Origin: Nymphalis io | Taxonomy: Eukaryota > Arthropoda > Insecta > Lepidoptera > Nymphalidae | Length of the DNA: 64,000 nt | Reading direction: 5' to 3' | NCBI RefSeq assembly: GCF_905147045.1 | Contig: NC_065906.1 | Span: 10,912,001 to 10,976,000 of the forward strand | Part shown: positions 33,510 through 44,979 of the stretch, piece by piece | Layout of the letters: each line of letters begins with the position of its first letter | Position numbering within the stretch: the stretch's first letter is position 1 | Program-made: the position numbers and the translations under genes | Notes under the pieces: generated by a model | Told to the model about the DNA's origin: nothing | The model's input: only the letters and a program-made list of their open reading frames with translations | The model's database searches: none

Positions 33510-34600
33510 TTTCACCCAAAAGGCCCACTTCAATGTTGTCATGGGGGACTTCAACGCTAAAGTGGGAGTACATACTAGCAGCGAATCGGTAGTAGGACAA
33601 CACGGATTTGGAAGCAGGAATCATAGGGGGCAAATGCTCATCAACTTTCTGGAGAAAGAGGGTCTGTTCTTGATGAACTCTTTCTTTAAGAAACAGCCTC
33701 AACGGAAGTAGACGTGACGAAGCCCAGATGCTACGATTAGAAACGAGATTAACTTTATTATGACGGACAAGAGGCGAATATTTAGAGATGACTCTGTGGT
33801 CACAAGGTTCAATACCGTAAAGTACAAGTGATCACCGACTTGTACGAGGCACTCTAAATATTGACTACAAGCTCGAGCGCGCCCGTCTAATGAGGTCTAC
33901 ACTCCGACCAAAAGTGCTCCAAGGCGTGGAGTATAGAACATTATCATAATTATAAGTGTGTATCCTTAGGGACGAGGGGACGAAATTCTATCCAGCTCAA
34001 AACACCGGCAAGAGGACCAAATTTTCGGGAGAGGCTTTAGAGCTAATGCGAAAACGACGTGAAAACCCTACAGTCACTTCGTCAGATGAGAAGCACGAAG
34101 AAGAGTACAGCTGGGCTGGGCAGCGTATAGAAAACTCAGTCAAGTCTTTTCGTCACGAATACCGCAATGCTTGAAGACAAAAGTCTTCAACGAGTGCGTC
34201 TTACCGGTTATGACCTACGGAGCCGAGACGTGGACACTGAGCGAGCTATGGAGAGGGCTATGCTCGGAGTTTCTCTGAAGGATCGAATCCCAAATGTGGT
34301 GATCCGACAGAGAACCAAGGTTATCGACATAGCCCAAAGGATTAGTAAGCTGAAGTGGCAGTGGGCTGGACACATATGTCACAGAACCGACGACCGTTGG
34401 AGTAGACGCGTTCTGGAGTAGAGACCACGCCTTGGCAAACGTAGCGTAGGACGCCCTTCAGCTAGGTGGAGTGACGATAAACGCAAGGTGGCTGGCAGCA
34501 TTGGAGATTAAGAGCTGAAAATCGAGCTCAGTGGCGTACCATTGGAGAGACGTATTTCCAGCAGTGGACGCGAAAAGGGTGATGATGATGATGATGAATA
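33510..34600 (+). mobile_element. RTE-2 copy with the reverse transcriptase core deleted
   Basis: Retains part of the endonuclease (VVMGDFNAKVGV near 33536; NEINFIM, where the family has NEIDF), then GEALELMRKRRE. It then jumps to VFNECVLPVMTYGAETWTL-type C-terminal sequence and a (GAT)n tail near 34575-34600. The NKAPGDDG, YRPIS, FVDYEKAFD and FADD segments are all missing, and several frameshifts and stops break what remains. It is a dead, internally deleted copy of a subfamily distinct from RTE-1. Confidence 0.9.
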
Positions 34601-34605
34601 AATAA

Positions 34606-35022
34606 CAATAATAATAATACTAATATTTATAACTAAAGTTTGTGCTAATACTTAAGAGACTGAGAATAATTTACCGAGATTTTTATAATACAAAATAAGT
34701 CGGGCTAAGTAACTTAGGTCGTTTAAAAAGTAACCGCCCAAATAGCGTGGTAAAAGTTAACGATTTGTACTTAACAAGATGTAAAAAATTGTAAAGCAAG
34801 AGGTGGATTAGGATCTTGTTGGAGTAAATTGAAAAATGTTTATGATTGTTACTTTTTTTTTCTTATTTTTTATTACAACAATATAAAGATATAAGCTACG
34901 TCCAAATTTCCTTGAACTGTTCATTAACACGTTGACAGACAGTTCAACAGATGCAATTGCTATGTAATTGTTATGACGTCTATAGTGACGTCATAATATT
35001 ATAGTAGCAATTTTAGGAAGGC
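34606..35022. other. AT-rich spacer
   Basis: No gene seen. A 10-bp-arm palindrome with a complete TGACGTCA site lies at 34971-34996. Confidence 0.4.
34971..34996. repeat. Palindrome with CRE-type TGACGTCA
   Basis: TTATGACGTC (34971-34980) and GACGTCATAA (34987-34996) flank a 6-base TATAGT. The right half reads GTGACGTCAT, a full CREB/ATF consensus; the left half has ATGACGTC. Binding is inference only. Confidence 0.55.
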
Positions 35023-35032
35023 ATTCATACGA

Positions 35033-35444
35033 CTCCGGTTCTTTTCCGGATAATCTCATTTCTGATCTTATCCTTCAAAGATACTCCGAGCATAGCTCGC
35101 TCCATAGCACGCTGAGCGACTTTGAATTTGTGGACTAGTCCCGCAGTTAGTGTCCACGTTTCGGCACCGTATGTCATGGCAGGTAAGACGCATTGGTTGA
35201 AGACTTTCGCCTTCAAACATTGCGGTATAGACGACTTGAGGACTTGACGAAGACGAGTCCTAGAGTGGAGACCGCGAATCGGCAAGCGCAGCGTAGGGCG
35301 CCCTCCAGCCAGGTGGATCGACGACCTTAAGAAGGTGGCGGGCACCAACTGGATGCGGAAGGCGGAGGACACGGAGCTTTGGCACACCTTGGGAGATGCC
35401 TATGTTCAGCAGTGGACAACGATTGGCTGTTGATTGATTGATTG
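35033..35444. mobile_element. RTE-1 short copy with inverted 5' segment
   Basis: Flanked by an exact 10-bp duplication ATTCATACGA (35023-35032 and 35445-35454). The right part (35255-35444) is the RTE-1 3' end in plus sense, ending (TTGA)n. The left part (35033-35254) is an upstream RTE-1 segment in the opposite sense, matching 13077-13298 of the full copy. About 80 bases between the two are missing. This is the structure expected from twin priming. Divergence from the full copy is low, so the insertion is young. Confidence 0.92.
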
Positions 35445-35454
35445 ATTCATACGA

Positions 35455-36197
35455 ATTAACTGCAAATCATGATCGTGAAATGTCGGAAAGTTTTATACAG
35501 CATTGAATTTAATAAAATGATAACATTTAAAGCTAAGGGAGGCAGACAGCATTTTCGTCGCTGCTTACCTCGTATGTGCGTGACGTGTGTACTATATACT
35601 TTTCTGTTATATAATATTATGATAATTAGTATGTAATATGATATATTAAAAATTCTGTTGTTATTTATTTGTATTCAATATTTGTTAGTTGGTTTTCTTT
35701 GATTATAAAATCTTTTAATAACTTAAATTAAATTTTATAACTTGATTTAACTTACTTTAATCATTATATTAATCTATTACTGTATCTACTGGGAACAGAC
35801 AAATTGTTTCATGTCATACGAACGTACGATCATGAATTAATACAGTATTTTTTTATTTCAAATGAAAATGTATACACATATAATATATAAATTTACTTGA
35901 TGCTGTCGATCTTGAGGTTCTATGTAGTTAACAAAAACATTATCGCTAATCTAAGAATTTAGTTAATTTAACAAACATCTTGTTTACGTTAGTCTATTTA
36001 TTAGCAAAAGTAATAAACTTGTGTAACATCATGCTATCACATAAGGAGAGCATCAACATTTAAAGCGGGTGCAACCGTGCGGAGCAGTCAGTATATATCC
36101 CGCAAAACGAAGGCTCTACAATATTTACAACGCACGGAGAACTAGGATACAACAAAACTTATTATATGTTGTTTTACGTGGTCATTATAGATGCATT
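35455..36197. other. AT-rich spacer
   Basis: No gene or recognised repeat. Confidence 0.4.
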
Positions 36198-36392
36198 TTC
36201 CTTTTATAGAATTAGTCAAAACCGCACATAGACATTGGCATTGTACGAAATATAAACCTTCATCGCCAATGGGCCACCAACTCTGGGAACGAAGTTGTTA
36301 TGTCTCCTGTGCCTGTAGTTACACTGGCTCACTTGTCCTTCAAACCTGAACGCAATCATACTAAGTATTGCTGTGTAGCAGTAGAATATCAC
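36198..36392 (-). mobile_element. SINE-A copy, head truncated
   Basis: CCTTTTATAGAATTAGTCAA, CACATAGACATTGGCATTGT, GGGCCACCAACTCTGGGAAC and AGTATTGCTGTGTAGCAGTA in reverse SINE-A order; the GGGCCACCTGATGG block is deleted. Confidence 0.8.
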
Positions 36393-36447
36393 TTAAACAT
36401 TTATCGTCGAAAGCGACATGTTTAATAAAAAATATGATATTCATTCC

Positions 36448-36448
<1 letters not shown>

Positions 36449-36509
<61 letters not shown>

Positions 36510-36518
36510 TATATACAT
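36449..36518. repeat. (TA)n microsatellite
   Basis: About 70 bases of almost uninterrupted alternating AT with one C near the right end. Confidence 0.95.
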
Positions 36519-36529
36519 AATGCCTATCT

Positions 36530-36680
36530 TAATTCTAATATTATAAGTGCACAAGTTAGTTTGTTTAATTGGCTCTTTGTTTGTTGGTGTATTACGCTAT
36601 CACGTCTTAACTGCTGAACCAAACATTATGAAATTTTTCATTCACGTTGTCGGGTGCACAGAATAAGACATAGAGTAGTC
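36530..36680 (+). repeat. Common lepidopteran repeat fragment
   Basis: TTAATTCTAATATTATAAGT, TATTACGCTATCACGTCTTA and ACTGCTGAACCAAACATTAT resemble the widespread (TCACGNCTAAACCGCTGAACCGA) repeat also seen at 18530-18690; the class is unresolved. Confidence 0.4.
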
Positions 36681-37231
36681 CAGGTATGAGGGGTCGTACG
36701 TGGGCAAAGTGGGTGGAAACTAGTTAGACTATATGTTTTAAACAAAAAAGCTTTAACAGTCCAAGACAGTTACATAATCGGACAAAAGCGAAAATTTCCA
36801 CTTAAACATCGGAATCAAAATGAAAATGGAATCACAACTAAAACGAAATAGGACTATGCTATAAAAGTATTCGAGTTGCTGGAGATAATGAAAAAAGTTG
36901 TTCAAACGATCATTTGCGTCTCTGACCGAACGGGAGGCGTAAAGTCAAAACGTACCTTACGGTGATGATTACAGTTAATTAATTTATTTATTTTATCTTA
37001 AAAATATATATATTTAATTCTATATTTTTGTTTCTTTAAAAAAACAACATATGTTGCTTGTTTTTAACAAAATATCAACGACAAGCTCTCGATAATGAAA
37101 AACATTTGCAATATCTCTTAGTAACTACTGTCAATGATACACAGAATCTTGATTCTTACAATATTATTAAAACGTATGAGAGAGAACTAATAATAAATTA
37201 AGCTATTTTCTCAGTGTAAAAAGTAAGACTA
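36681..37231. other. AT-rich spacer
   Basis: No gene recognised. Confidence 0.4.
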
Positions 37232-37504
37232 TAAATATCCCATTACTGGGCTAAGGCCTCTTCTCCTTTGAAGAAGAAAGTGTGGAGCTTCCGCTGCTCC
37301 AATGCGGGTTAGTAGATACGCACGTGGCAGAATTTCCGTGAAATCCAGCCACATGCAGGCTTCCTCGTGATATTTTTCTTCACCGCCAAGAACGAGATGA
37401 ATTATAAAAACATGAAAATTCATTACTGCTCGTCTTGGTTTGAACCTGCGATCATCGGTTAAGATTCCCACGTTAGACGTGACCACTGGACCATCTTCGG
37501 CTTT
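37232..37504 (-). mobile_element. SINE-B copy, diverged
   Basis: ATATCCCATTACTGGGCTAA, GCTGCTCCAATGCGGGTTAG, the B-box region TTTGAACCTGCGATCATCGG and the head GACCATCTTCGGC. It has deletions at TTATTCCACCAC and within the tail. Confidence 0.88.
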
Positions 37505-40500
37505 TCAGAATTATATTCAATTAATAATCTGCAACTATGAATATGCTATTTTTATTTGATTAAAAAATAGTAGTCCTTTATTATTATTACATCAAATGAT
37601 GACTTCTGTGAAACAACTTCGTGCTTTGGTGTCGCGCAGCCCAACTTCAGTACTCCTGATTCTCGCAACTTTGAAAGATAATTACTTCCTAGATGTAAAA
37701 ACCGTGCCTTTTATACTCGAAACGAGAAAAAAGTTACTTTAGCCACCCTAATAAACTGTTAAACTTGTAGCTCTAAGATCCGGAGGTGTGCTGCGCTCCT
37801 TCGCTCTTTTTACTATTCGTATTACTTTGTCTTTTCGCTCTCTATTAACGTAAGATACGATAAGTTTTTGTATCGATAATAAAAAGTCAGACGGATGGAT
37901 CTTTTGTAACTATTCCCATTTACTTCTGTTGATAGGTTTCTTAAGTTAAAAACGGTTAGAGACATAGAAATATACGGTTATGTAAGCTGTACGAGATGAC
38001 TAGCGGATTTAATGTTACAGGATTACACAATGTTTTTTTCTCCTTTATATATTTGTAACACCATAGGCTTTGCGCATGTCATGTTTCAAATTTTTGTCAT
38101 TGTTTTTTATAATTGTTTCGCATCGACAATTTGCAAATTAAATTTATATATGTACATCCAATATTATTATTTATATTATTATTATTATTCTCAAATACCC
38201 TTATAATTTTACTATTGTAATTATTTCACATGTCGATAAGCTAATAAAATTCATAAAAATAGCTCAAAAATATTTCTATTATATAAATGACATAGAACTT
38301 TTTGGTCTAAGCTTTTTTCGGTGCCATTTTGATTTTCATTTAATCAAAATCAATTTTCATTTAATCGCAAATTATACCTTTTTACAAATTATATATAAAG
38401 CAATGATAAAGATATATACTAACACCGTAAAAGTTGTACGTGATAATTAATTTTATCCAATTTACACGTCTACCACCAGTACAAATATCAGGCTAAAGAG
38501 TGGGGCCACTAGTTATTCGAGACACGTACTTGATACGTGCAACGCTATAGCCTCTGGTACTCTTGAGTGCAATCAGGACTGCCCATAATGTGACCTCTTT
38601 GAATAGCAGGCAGATAAATACTTTTTCAATGCAATTTATTTAGAAAAAGTTATTTTTTTATATTACTGCTTTAATTTTTTTTATTTTTTTGAAAGGCCTT
38701 ACAAGCTAATGTGACACCTTATTAAATCACTTTCGACCATATATATATATCATAGACTCCTTATATAGTCAAAACACTATCAGCTATGGAATCGATGTGT
38801 CTTATACATATTTAATATGACCTTACATAATTATATTTACTATGATATGCCCTCTTCCATCACACTGCGTAACAATGATGATGATGCATTTTTGGCTGAA
38901 TTTCTTTAAAATTGATAGCTCGCATACATACTGCTACTATACTGGCCTGCACAAAATCCCACTACCAGGTACATATATTCTTTGTAATCTGTGGAATCTG
39001 AAATAGTCACAGCCTAAATATCCACATCACTATTCCATCATTATTTATAATATAGTTCACTTAAAGTAACTTTACCATTTCAATTAAACACTTCATTACT
39101 TTTATCAAATTAAAATTACTATCAACGGTTGCAGTATGAGTTTGTATATTGATAAATTGCTTGCACAGACAATATATTGTACGTTCTTGGTACATTTAAT
39201 AGATCGCTTCATAACTTCGACGTTTCATAACTTACAATGTAACATTTATAAATCGTAAACTATGCCCAAATGAACAAATCGGGTAACGTTATACGCATCG
39301 AAAGCCATGCCCCTAAACAATGATGCGTGTGAAATAAATCGCCTGAGACCGGATCTTCTAGATTTTAGTGCCAAATTCAGTATTTGGCAAATCGTGTGGA
39401 AATTCAGCGACAGTTATTGGAAGAGCCGGTGAATTAGACCGGACGGTGGACACCGGCTTATTGTTTGATCATAGATTTCAAACATGATTGCGTTACTGGT
39501 ATGCGTTCAATTTGAAAGTTAGTGTCGAATTCGTGAATTGCTATATTTCGAATGTGTTCTATTTGTAAATAGTTTATTATAAGCCATGTGTCGATATATT
39601 TATTATTTTTTTTTATATTTGCCGGAAATGCCAAAGATTCTACTCCACCTGATGGTAAGCGGTAGTAGAGTCCAAACGCGAAGACAATTGAAGTAATTGC
39701 ATCATTTTGACTTTAAAGATTCTTTTAACAAATGCGTTTCGCAGTGTTTTAGTGACTAGCTGTGGCATACGGTTGTACCCACGTTAAATTTATATAACAT
39801 GGAACACAAAAGTACACCGCTGTCCATGTAAGGACACTATTATGTAATAATTGTATATTTATATTGTTTTGTATTTATTTTTGTAGATTCATTCATTATT
39901 TATTGTTTCGTTTGTCTTTTAGCAGGGTAGGTCATAAATGAAGTTATATTCTATTATAAATATTAAAAAATCCTCAAACCTAAAAATATCAACGGAAGCA
40001 AGACAACCTATCAATTTTTATAAAGGGTTAGCGGTAAACCAATATGTACGTAAATTAAAAGTTGTTACAGATTTGGATAGCATCAATCGATTTTGATTAA
40101 ATTGATTGATGGATTGAAAGGTAAGGTACATTAAAATACTTCTTATAGTAAAGAATACTATTTATATTTAATTCTATAATTTAATAACGACAAGAAAGAA
40201 GGACAGACAAAAATAACGGCTGTTTTGGTAACATGCTGATAGTCATGTTAACATTTGTAGGCAGTTATTTTGAAATCACAGTCAGATACTTCAATGTTAT
40301 TTATTTGTATGGTTTATTTAAATAATTTTACATATCCATATTATTATGTATAAGCCCGAAAGTATGTATTCAAGAAACTAGTAATATTATTATAATATTT
40401 TTCTTCCAATTCAGCCTAAAGCTTGTACGTGGAGGGAGAATAATAGCCCATAAGGATAAGGATCAAGCTTGCGGCTTTTACACCGCAAGGGGCCAACACA

Positions 40501-40764
40501 GCCTTTAGCTTCCAAAGCATAATATTATAATTAACCGATTAATTATACCTTTATCTCAATTTGTAACATTTTTATTTACAAATCGTAATTCTTTAAATAT
40601 AAACAGGACGTAACATAAATATCTTATCATTTACATCATAACATCAATTACTTTGTATCGCTAGAATATAATTACAAGTTGTAACGACAACCTGATTATA
40701 GTGATACGCTATTTTGAAGAGTGTAATCTTTATACATCAATAATCTCTTTAACTTAAACCTTTA
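37505..40764. other. Long AT-rich spacer
   Basis: About 3.2 kb without an assignable gene. On the minus strand a TATA-like GAGTATAAAAGGCACGG lies near 37712. A protein-like open run of about 50 codons (39240-39410, plus; DACEINRLRPDLLDFSAKFS) belongs to no family I know. A scrap of another lepidopteran repeat (CACCTGATGGTAAGCGGTAG) is at 39600-39690, and a very old SINE-A end near 38940-38972. Confidence 0.3.
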
Positions 40765-41049
40765 CTGGTGGTAGGGCTTTGTGCAAGCTCGTCTGGGTAG
40801 GTACCACCCACTCATCAGATATTCTACCGCAAAACAGCAGTACTTGATATTGTTGTGTTCCGGTTTGAAGGGTGAGTGAGCCAGTGTATACAGGCACAAG
40901 GGACATAAAATCTTAGTTCCCAAGGTTGATGGCGCATTTGCTATGTAATGGTTGACATTTCTTACAATGCCAATGTCTATGGGCGTTTGGTGACCACTTA
41001 CCATCAAGTGGCCCATGTGCTCGTCCGCCGTCCTATTCTATAAAAAAAC
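40765..41049 (+). mobile_element. SINE-A copy, full length reference
   Basis: Complete in native sense: ACTGGTGGTAGGGCTTTGTG, AGCTCGTCTGGGTAGGTACC, TTCCGGTTTGAAGGGTGAGT, GGCACAAGGGACATAAAATC, ACTTACCATCAAGTGGCCCA, TCCTATTCTATAAAAAAA. About 285 bp. I could not identify tRNA A/B boxes in the head, so its pol III origin is unproven. Confidence 0.92.
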
Positions 41050-41229
41050 CACGTTAATCACTGCCGCATATCATTTTTTGGATTTAAACGATGGCTTTAT
41101 CTAATTCGTGTTTACGCTGAATTCTTAATATTATTTTGCTGTGGTCTTAAGGTCCAACCCTTGTAAGGTATAAGCAACTGAATACGGTGAAACATAAAAC
41201 AAGGCAACAATTTAGGCAAACCACGAAAC

Positions 41230-41345
41230 AGAACGATATACGAAATAATGGCGGAAGTGCTCTCCGTTCCCGCCAAATGGGAGAATTCACTTCCGGCGCG
41301 GCTCCGGAAGTTTACTTAGCCGCCGGCGACCCACCTCCGGTAAGG
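41230..41345 (+). promoter_or_regulatory. GC-rich promoter/first-exon candidate
   Basis: A 115-base GC-rich island in AT-rich DNA. It holds AATAATGGCGGAAGTG (a YY1/Pho-like ATGGCGG joined to an ETS-type GGAAGT core) and two further ETS-type cores in CACTTCCGG and CCGGAAGT. It ends in CCTCCGGTAAGG, a strong 5' splice-site consensus with GT at 41340-41341. A short frame (41248-41319, 23 codons) starts at the ATG; another frame stays open through the donor. Together these resemble a TATA-less housekeeping promoter with a first exon, but no downstream gene was identified. Confidence 0.35.
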
Positions 41346-42237
41346 TTGTGTGTAGATGGTTCGAATTTCAATTTGTATTGATGTACTTAGTATGGTGAAA
41401 TTCTTGAGCATTTTTTTTAATCGTTATCTAACAGTTTAAAAAATATTTCAAAGATGCTTCCTAAAAAACTTTATAACTTTCTTGTTTATGAGCTATGTTA
41501 AGGTTACATTAAAATTTTTTTTAGATAGCATGTCTATGTAATAAAATTATCATTCATATTATTTTCAGTAGCTTTTGTTTGATGAAAAACAAAAACTGTT
41601 TTTAAAAAAAAATTAAATTACGCCTGTTATTTATTACACGCAAAATAATTTAAATGGAAGCTTTAGGAGCAATGAAAAAAATCATTATTGCCTCTTTAAT
41701 CACCAATTTCTTTAGACAAGATTTTGTCATCTGTCGAATTTAATTATCTGGAAATTCTCATCGTACGCTTCGTCTGTCTTAACCCTAAAGGCATTATATT
41801 CGTAAACTTCCCTATCATTATCAATGTTACTCGAAAGTCGAAATAAATATTTAGTTCTTAAAAAGAGGGGTTAAAAATAAATCACCATTGCTTGTACCAG
41901 CCCTTCACGCATAGTGTGATTGCGTGCGTCAAATAGTTAGCGTTAAGTGACGCACTTAAATCACGAATCTGAGTCTGACCTTCGTGGTAATATTATATTT
42001 GGGCAAAGACGTAACAATGATGAGGAAGTGTAACTACCACCTATTTGATATATTGCACTTTCCACTTTACTACACTTTGGGGCTCACACTTAAAACCTGA
42101 TTATTAAATTGTCAATTTTATTCTTTTCAAAAAAAATAATATAAATCTTTGATATTATTTGCTTTAAATGCCTATAGAAGCCAGAACTATAATATTTCCA
42201 ATTTAAGTTCTGAAGCTGAAATAGTTATAATTAAAGT
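41346..42237. other. AT-rich spacer
   Basis: Intron-like AT-rich DNA after the candidate donor at 41340; no acceptor or exon could be assigned. Confidence 0.35.
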
Positions 42238-42345
42238 TACTGGTGGTAGGACTTCCTGTACATCCATTTGGGTAGTCCGCTGGGTATCCTACTGACCATA
42301 TCATCAATTACTCTACCACAAAACATCAATAATTTGTATTTACAA
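42238..42345 (+). mobile_element. SINE-A 5' fragment, old
   Basis: TACTGGTGGTAGGACTTCCT, ATTTGGGTAGTCCGCTGGGT and ACTCTACCACAAAACATCAA follow the SINE-A head. Confidence 0.65.
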
Positions 42346-42847
42346 TAATACAACTTTGTACAATATTAACAATACATTTGTAAATATGGCTACAAAATAT
42401 TATATTCAAAAATAAATTACGCAACAATTTCAGATACTTAAATTCTAATGATTCCTGTAAAAACGTTTTATAGCTTCATAAACGCGGTAAAGGGTGTCCC
42501 ATGAGTGGTAAGGATTCTGCAATCTAACCTTGACTAATCGAATAGCGACACTACGGAAACATACAGAATGAAATTGTGTTTGGATTCTTTTTTTTAAATT
42601 ATTAAAAACATACCTTAAATTAAATCTTTTCTTCTTTAATTTAAATAATAAACCTAAAACATATGTTCTATTTAAACATATTTACGGTTATAATGGCTTT
42701 AGCGGGTTCACCTATTTAGCCCAAATGTTATTTATGTACGTGCGATAAAAACATTCATTTCATAAGTCAAACTATTGTGAGAGTTTGACTTATGAAATGA
42801 ATGTTTTAAATATTGAATAAAATCAATTTAAAATGTTAAATATCGTA
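42346..42847. other. AT-rich spacer
   Basis: No gene; contains the 26-bp-arm palindrome at 42748-42807. Confidence 0.4.
42748..42807. repeat. Perfect palindrome, 26-bp arms
   Basis: Arms 42748-42773 and 42782-42807 are exact reverse complements (core TTTCATAAGTCAAACT) around the 8-base loop ATTGTGAG. This is the longest perfect short-loop palindrome in the window. Confidence 0.92.
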
Positions 42848-42962
42848 AGTGAGTCAGTGACAGGCACAAGCGATATAAGACCCCATAGTTAACGATTTAG
42901 TATCAAAATTTACTGGTAGAGGTGACCACTTACCATCAGGCGTCCCATTTTTCCGTGTGCCA
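42848..42962 (+). mobile_element. SINE-A 3' half, old
   Basis: GTGAGTCAGTGACAGGCACA, then GGTGACCACTTACCATCAGG and CGTCCCATTTTTCCGTG; the CATTGGCGATG segment is gone. Confidence 0.65.
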
Positions 42963-43794
42963 TCATTTACAAATACAAATAATAGCGTTAATCTTGCAAA
43001 AACAATGAAGACAAAAATAATTCAGTGTAATAACTACACTAAAGATGATATTGAGGTTCTTATTAATTGCACCCGCATACAGTACGCCTAATTTATACTA
43101 TAATGTTTTGAAAAACAAAAATATAAATATAAATATTAAAATTATCAATGAATTATAGCAAAAAGTCAACGGTCGATTACTAAACTTAAAATAATTTATA
43201 TACAACCTTATATAGAAGCAAAAGCTATAAATAAATATAAACGAAGTTTCCGCAAGAAGAATCGCGGGTGATTACGGTATAAGCCCATATATTTCACCGA
43301 GATTCCCAGGTGAGCGCTAACCGACAATTTTGGGGTTAAGGGGTGAGACCGAAGTGTCTGCCAGCTTAATTACGGAATTATTTAGCTTCAATTTTTAAGA
43401 CGTTTAATAAAAAGAGAGAATTTAGAAATGAAATCGTGTATTAAAGTCACTTTCAAGAGAGATAAAGTTTTCATAGGAACTGCGAATTTGAAGTTTGAGC
43501 TGACTTCAAACGATACGAAATTTTAAACGTCATCAAAAGTTCTTCGTTATTCAAAGTTTTTGTTTGCTTATCTTTAAAGAGAAAAGTAGTGGTTATCATC
43601 AACTTTCAAGGGCTGTTACTTGGTAGAGAGCTGCTGAAAACGGGGTTTTGCTTGTCTTTTAAAAAATAATTTTAACTACGAAATAAGAAATGAATATAAA
43701 TGAATGTAATAAAATTTTTCCATCGAATGCTTAGTTTCGTTATTAGAATGAGTTAAGTTTTACTCGCATTTCAAGTTAGGCTTTGATTGTGATA
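42963..43794. other. AT-rich spacer
   Basis: No gene recognised. The less AT-rich patch 43245-43375 contains TTCCCAGGTGAGCG, a possible splice donor, but no supporting frame. Confidence 0.3.
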
Positions 43795-43935
43795 TATATT
43801 TTGGCATCCTTATAAACAAACAAACACAGACTTAACAAATACATTAAGCAATTAGTCGTGTTTGGCTGGATTCGAACTCGTGACCTTAGGGACATCCACG
43901 TCTATTTGAATCCTCAAATCCACGACATGACTTTG
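43795..43935 (-). mobile_element. Possible fifth tRNA-derived SINE fragment
   Basis: In reverse, GTCACGAGTTCGAATCCAGC has a canonical B-box core GTTCGAATCC, followed by AAACACGACTAATTGC and a TGTGTTTGTTTGTTTATAAG segment. It is a single copy here, so family status is inferred from the B box alone. Confidence 0.4.
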
Positions 43936-44979
43936 TGAGGGCAAATTTAAGGTCTTGTCCAATCACTTTGTTATAATACAATGTCAAGCAATTTATAATA
44001 CACAGCGATCCTTACACTGCTCTGGGGCGAGCGAACTTTTTTTTTCTTGTGTATTTATTGAAATATCTTATGCGACAAATAAATTAAATAATACAAAGTC
44101 ACAATAAATTTTCTATTTATAAAATATTACTAAGAACTTCTCTGTAGATCTTTTTAAAACTACAATTAATATATATATATATATATATATATAAACTAAA
44201 AAAAAAAATTTAGTATTATTTTTCAGTAATTATGCGATAAAAAATATTTACAGATTTTATCGACATCTTACATTAAAACATATCAATTACCCGCCTAAAA
44301 GAGTAATAAAAAATCAAATAAGCCCGTGACACTTACGATTTGTATGCTGCCAGAATTGTTCACAGATTTTTGCTAACAATAATATAATATATCTTCTTAT
44401 GTATCATAAAGCATTATTCTAACCAAATTAAATTACCTAGACATAAAATTTTAAATTATTATATAATATCATGCATCAAAATAAACGAACACTTCTATTT
44501 GCAATCTTTTTTATTGTAATCCATTTTCATGTAATAATTTTTTTTCGTAATTTATTGTTGTATAAAGTAGTTATTATTTAAAAAAAAATATTATGATTAT
44601 AAAATACCGCAAATATGTCATGAAACATATTTGCGGGATTTTATTATAGGAGTCAACAATATTGCCCAAGGAAGTACGAAGTGACTTTGCGGAGAGGGAA
44701 ACTTGCCGTTACAAGTTTGTTTTTACTTTATGTGTTTACACAACGGCACTGTATCTTCAAAATAGCTTTTAAAGGCAAACTCAAGGTCTTAGATTGCGCA
44801 CCCAAATAATTTTTTAACGAATGAAAAAAGTTTTAATGTCCGAAGTGTACCCACGGTTACCCTAAGATATGATACTATAAAAATAATCAAAATAAAGTAA
44901 TCAAGTAGTATCCATTAGAAGAATCAGATTTACCGATTTCGTTTAGAATTTACGTTTAGAATTTAGCAAATTAGCAGAT
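43936..44979. other. AT-rich spacer
   Basis: No gene. Includes a short (TA)n at 44168-44194 and the palindrome at 44601-44642. Confidence 0.4.
44601..44642. repeat. Near-perfect palindrome, 18-bp arms
   Basis: AAAATACCGCAAATATGT (44601-44618) pairs with 44625-44642 with one mismatch; 6-base loop CATGAA. Confidence 0.85.

Noticed and set aside
36449..36518. (TA)n tract as a possible replication origin or matrix attachment site
   Set aside because: Only base composition supports it; such tracts are common microsatellites.
37229..37486. 85-codon minus-strand frame
   Set aside because: Lies entirely within a diverged SINE-B copy.
38940..38972. miR-193-like string ACTGGCCTGCAC...
   Set aside because: It aligns better with a decayed SINE-A end (CTTGCACAAAGCCCTACCACC), and no hairpin precursor surrounds it.
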